This document shows, piece after piece, positions 61,075 through 62,174 of a DNA stretch of 62,174 nt; the first letter of the stretch is position 1, and each line of letters opens with the position of its first letter. The translations under genes were made by a program, and so were the position numbers. Origin of the DNA: Xylaria sp. FL1777 (taxonomy: Eukaryota > Ascomycota > Sordariomycetes > Xylariales > Xylariaceae); the NCBI GenBank assembly GCA_022578965.1, contig MU400738.1:1-62174 (forward strand), given 5' to 3'. Under the pieces are notes generated by a model that was given only the letters and a program-made list of their open reading frames with translations, did no database searches and was not told the origin of the DNA.

Positions 61075-61820
61075 GAAATAAGCTAACTAAGCCGGTTAAA
61101 AAGCTAGGTGTAAAAAAAACATGCGTAAAAAAAGTTCTATTTGTTAAAAAAATATATATTTAAACTACTATAAAGGTTTAATGCATAAACTTAATAAACT
61201 TAAACATTAAGTTTATTAAGCTTTAAACTTAATAAACTTAAGCGTTAAGTTTATTAAGCTTTAAACTTAAAATAATATAGCGTTAAGTTTATTAAACAAA
61301 ATAACGTTTATAGATTATTATTATTGTTTTTTTTGTTTATATAATTATGTACTTTTTATATTTAGTTATTTATTTAGTTTTTAGCTTTTTAGCTATTAAT
61401 TTTTTATAACTACTAAGTACTAATATATTTATTATTTTTAATTTTTTAAAACCTTTATTAATGCATAATAATAAAAGTACTTTAAAAACTTTTTTAATAA
61501 ACTATTATTAAAAATCTTATTATTATTTATAAATTAAAACTTTAAAAGTAAACTTGTTATATTAATATATAATAAGTTTATTATATTTTAATAGCTTTTT
61601 AATTAATAAAACTTAATATATAAAAATAAATATTAGTATAAAAAGTTAAATAATAAACAATTTATAAAATAAACTTTTAAAAGTATACTAAAGAAATATT
61701 TAAAAAACAAAAATGCTAAATAGCATTATATAAATAAACTTTACTTAATAACTAATAAACTAAATCTAAGTTATATTACTAAAAACAAAAAGTTAAAAAT
61801 TAAGTTTAAAAATTTTAAGG
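61075..61820 (-). repeat. R3, 750-bp inverted repeat, right arm
   Basis: Reverse complement of 41318-42067. The inner end keeps taactaagccggttaaaaagc and the outer end runs to aagtttaaaaattttaag. Its outer end coincides with the switch to normal base composition at 61821. Confidence 0.8.
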
Positions 61821-61965
61821 CAATTGCTACATAGGCATGAAGAATTGCTACACAGGCATGACTTTATATAGGCATGACTTTTTCCGGCGATTTTATTGGC
61901 TGAAATTGGGGCTTGCTAAGCACAACCTTTAGCGTTAACCCGTCTAGCCTATTAACCTGCGCGCA
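61821..61965. other. Edge of the AT-rich block: G+C-balanced DNA
   Basis: Composition changes within a few bases. It starts with three copies of a short unit (gctacataggcatgaa, gctacacaggcatgac, tatataggcatgac) and continues into non-repetitive sequence with ccggcg, gcgcgc and intact CA/TG dinucleotides. No gene is recognised in this short stretch. Confidence 0.7.
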
Positions 61966-62013
61966 AGGGCTGCAATGGCTGCAATGGCTGCAATGGCTGC
62001 AATGGCTGTAATG
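61966..62013. repeat. 9-bp tandem repeat (ggctgcaat)n
   Basis: Five consecutive units of ggctgcaat, the last with gtaat, followed by ggctatatacgcaa. CA dinucleotides are intact. Confidence 0.8.
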
Positions 62014-62027
62014 GCTATATACGCAAG

Positions 62028-62174
62028 GGCTACGAAGGCTATGATGGGTTGGCTACGAAGGCTATGATGGGTTGGCTATGAAGGCTATGATGGGTTGGCT
62101 ACGAAGGCTATGATGGGTTGGCTACGAAGGCTATGATGGGTTGGCTACGAAGGCTATGATGGGTTGGCTACGAA
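62028..62174. repeat. 23-bp minisatellite, six units plus a partial
   Basis: Units start at 62028, 62051, 62074, 62097, 62120, 62143 and 62166, each ggctacgaagg then ctatgatgggtt. Only the third differs (tatg for tacg). The array runs off the end of the window. Because 23 is not a multiple of three, every phase is visited in each reading direction: the plus strand meets TGA and the minus strand TAG, so the array is not coding. Confidence 0.92.

Noticed and set aside
1..61820. Organellar or AT-rich protist or anaerobic-fungus origin
   Set aside because: Repeat copies differ mainly by transitions, including CGG/TAG and CAA/TAA pairs, and the block ends abruptly in G+C-balanced DNA. Both point to RIP in an otherwise normal genome.
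62028..62174. 23-bp repeat as part of a coding repeat protein
   Set aside because: The unit length rotates the frame and each direction meets a stop (TGA or TAG) in every three units.

Overview
The window reads as a block of degenerate, extremely A+T-rich heterochromatin from a filamentous ascomycete. From base 1 to about 61,820 almost nothing is translatable, and every repeat I could align to a second copy differs from it mostly by C-to-T and G-to-A transitions (for example CAA versus TAA, CGG versus TAG, TG versus TA). That is the footprint of repeat-induced point mutation (RIP). A Tad/I-like LINE with an FADD-type reverse transcriptase and a TTAACCCTAACCC motif also fit a fungus. I cannot name the species. 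I see no intact protein-coding gene and no rRNA or tRNA gene. The short open frames that exist are mostly T-rich shadows.

Layout. 1-3,142: low-complexity sequence, tandem arrays, a fragment of an inverted-repeat arm (R3), a 1-kb repeat (R1a) with a ruined Cys-rich/coiled-coil gene, and an internally deleted LINE (copy C). 3,143-24,601: about 21 kb with no partner elsewhere in the window. It holds pyrimidine tracts, microsatellites and, between 14.8 and 22.8 kb, a dense run of short tandem duplications. 24,602-29,762: a 5.2-kb repeat (R2 copy A) ending next to a telomere-like motif, followed directly by R1b (29,763-30,751). 30,752-41,317: featureless AT-rich sequence holding LINE copy A on the minus strand between 17-bp target duplications. 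41,318-61,820: a 750-bp inverted-repeat pair enclosing R2 copy B. R2 copy B is split by an LTR retrotransposon (193/194-bp LTRs, 5-bp target duplication) and by LINE copy B (+ strand). 61,821-62,174: an abrupt change to ordinary base composition with a 9-bp and a 23-bp tandem array.

How the parts relate. R2 copy A is a natural empty site for both insertions in R2 copy B, so the order can be read: R2 was duplicated, then the LTR element and the LINE landed in copy B, with RIP acting on the duplicates. The LINE is the best-identified element. On its sense strand copy A keeps one frame through the endonuclease motifs (QEP, GDFN...W, IDLV) and the RT motifs (LDI..AFD, VPQGSP, FADD), broken only by RIP-type stops. 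R2, R1, R3 and the LTR element's superfamily remain unidentified. Coordinates of repeat edges were aligned by eye and may be off by a few bases.
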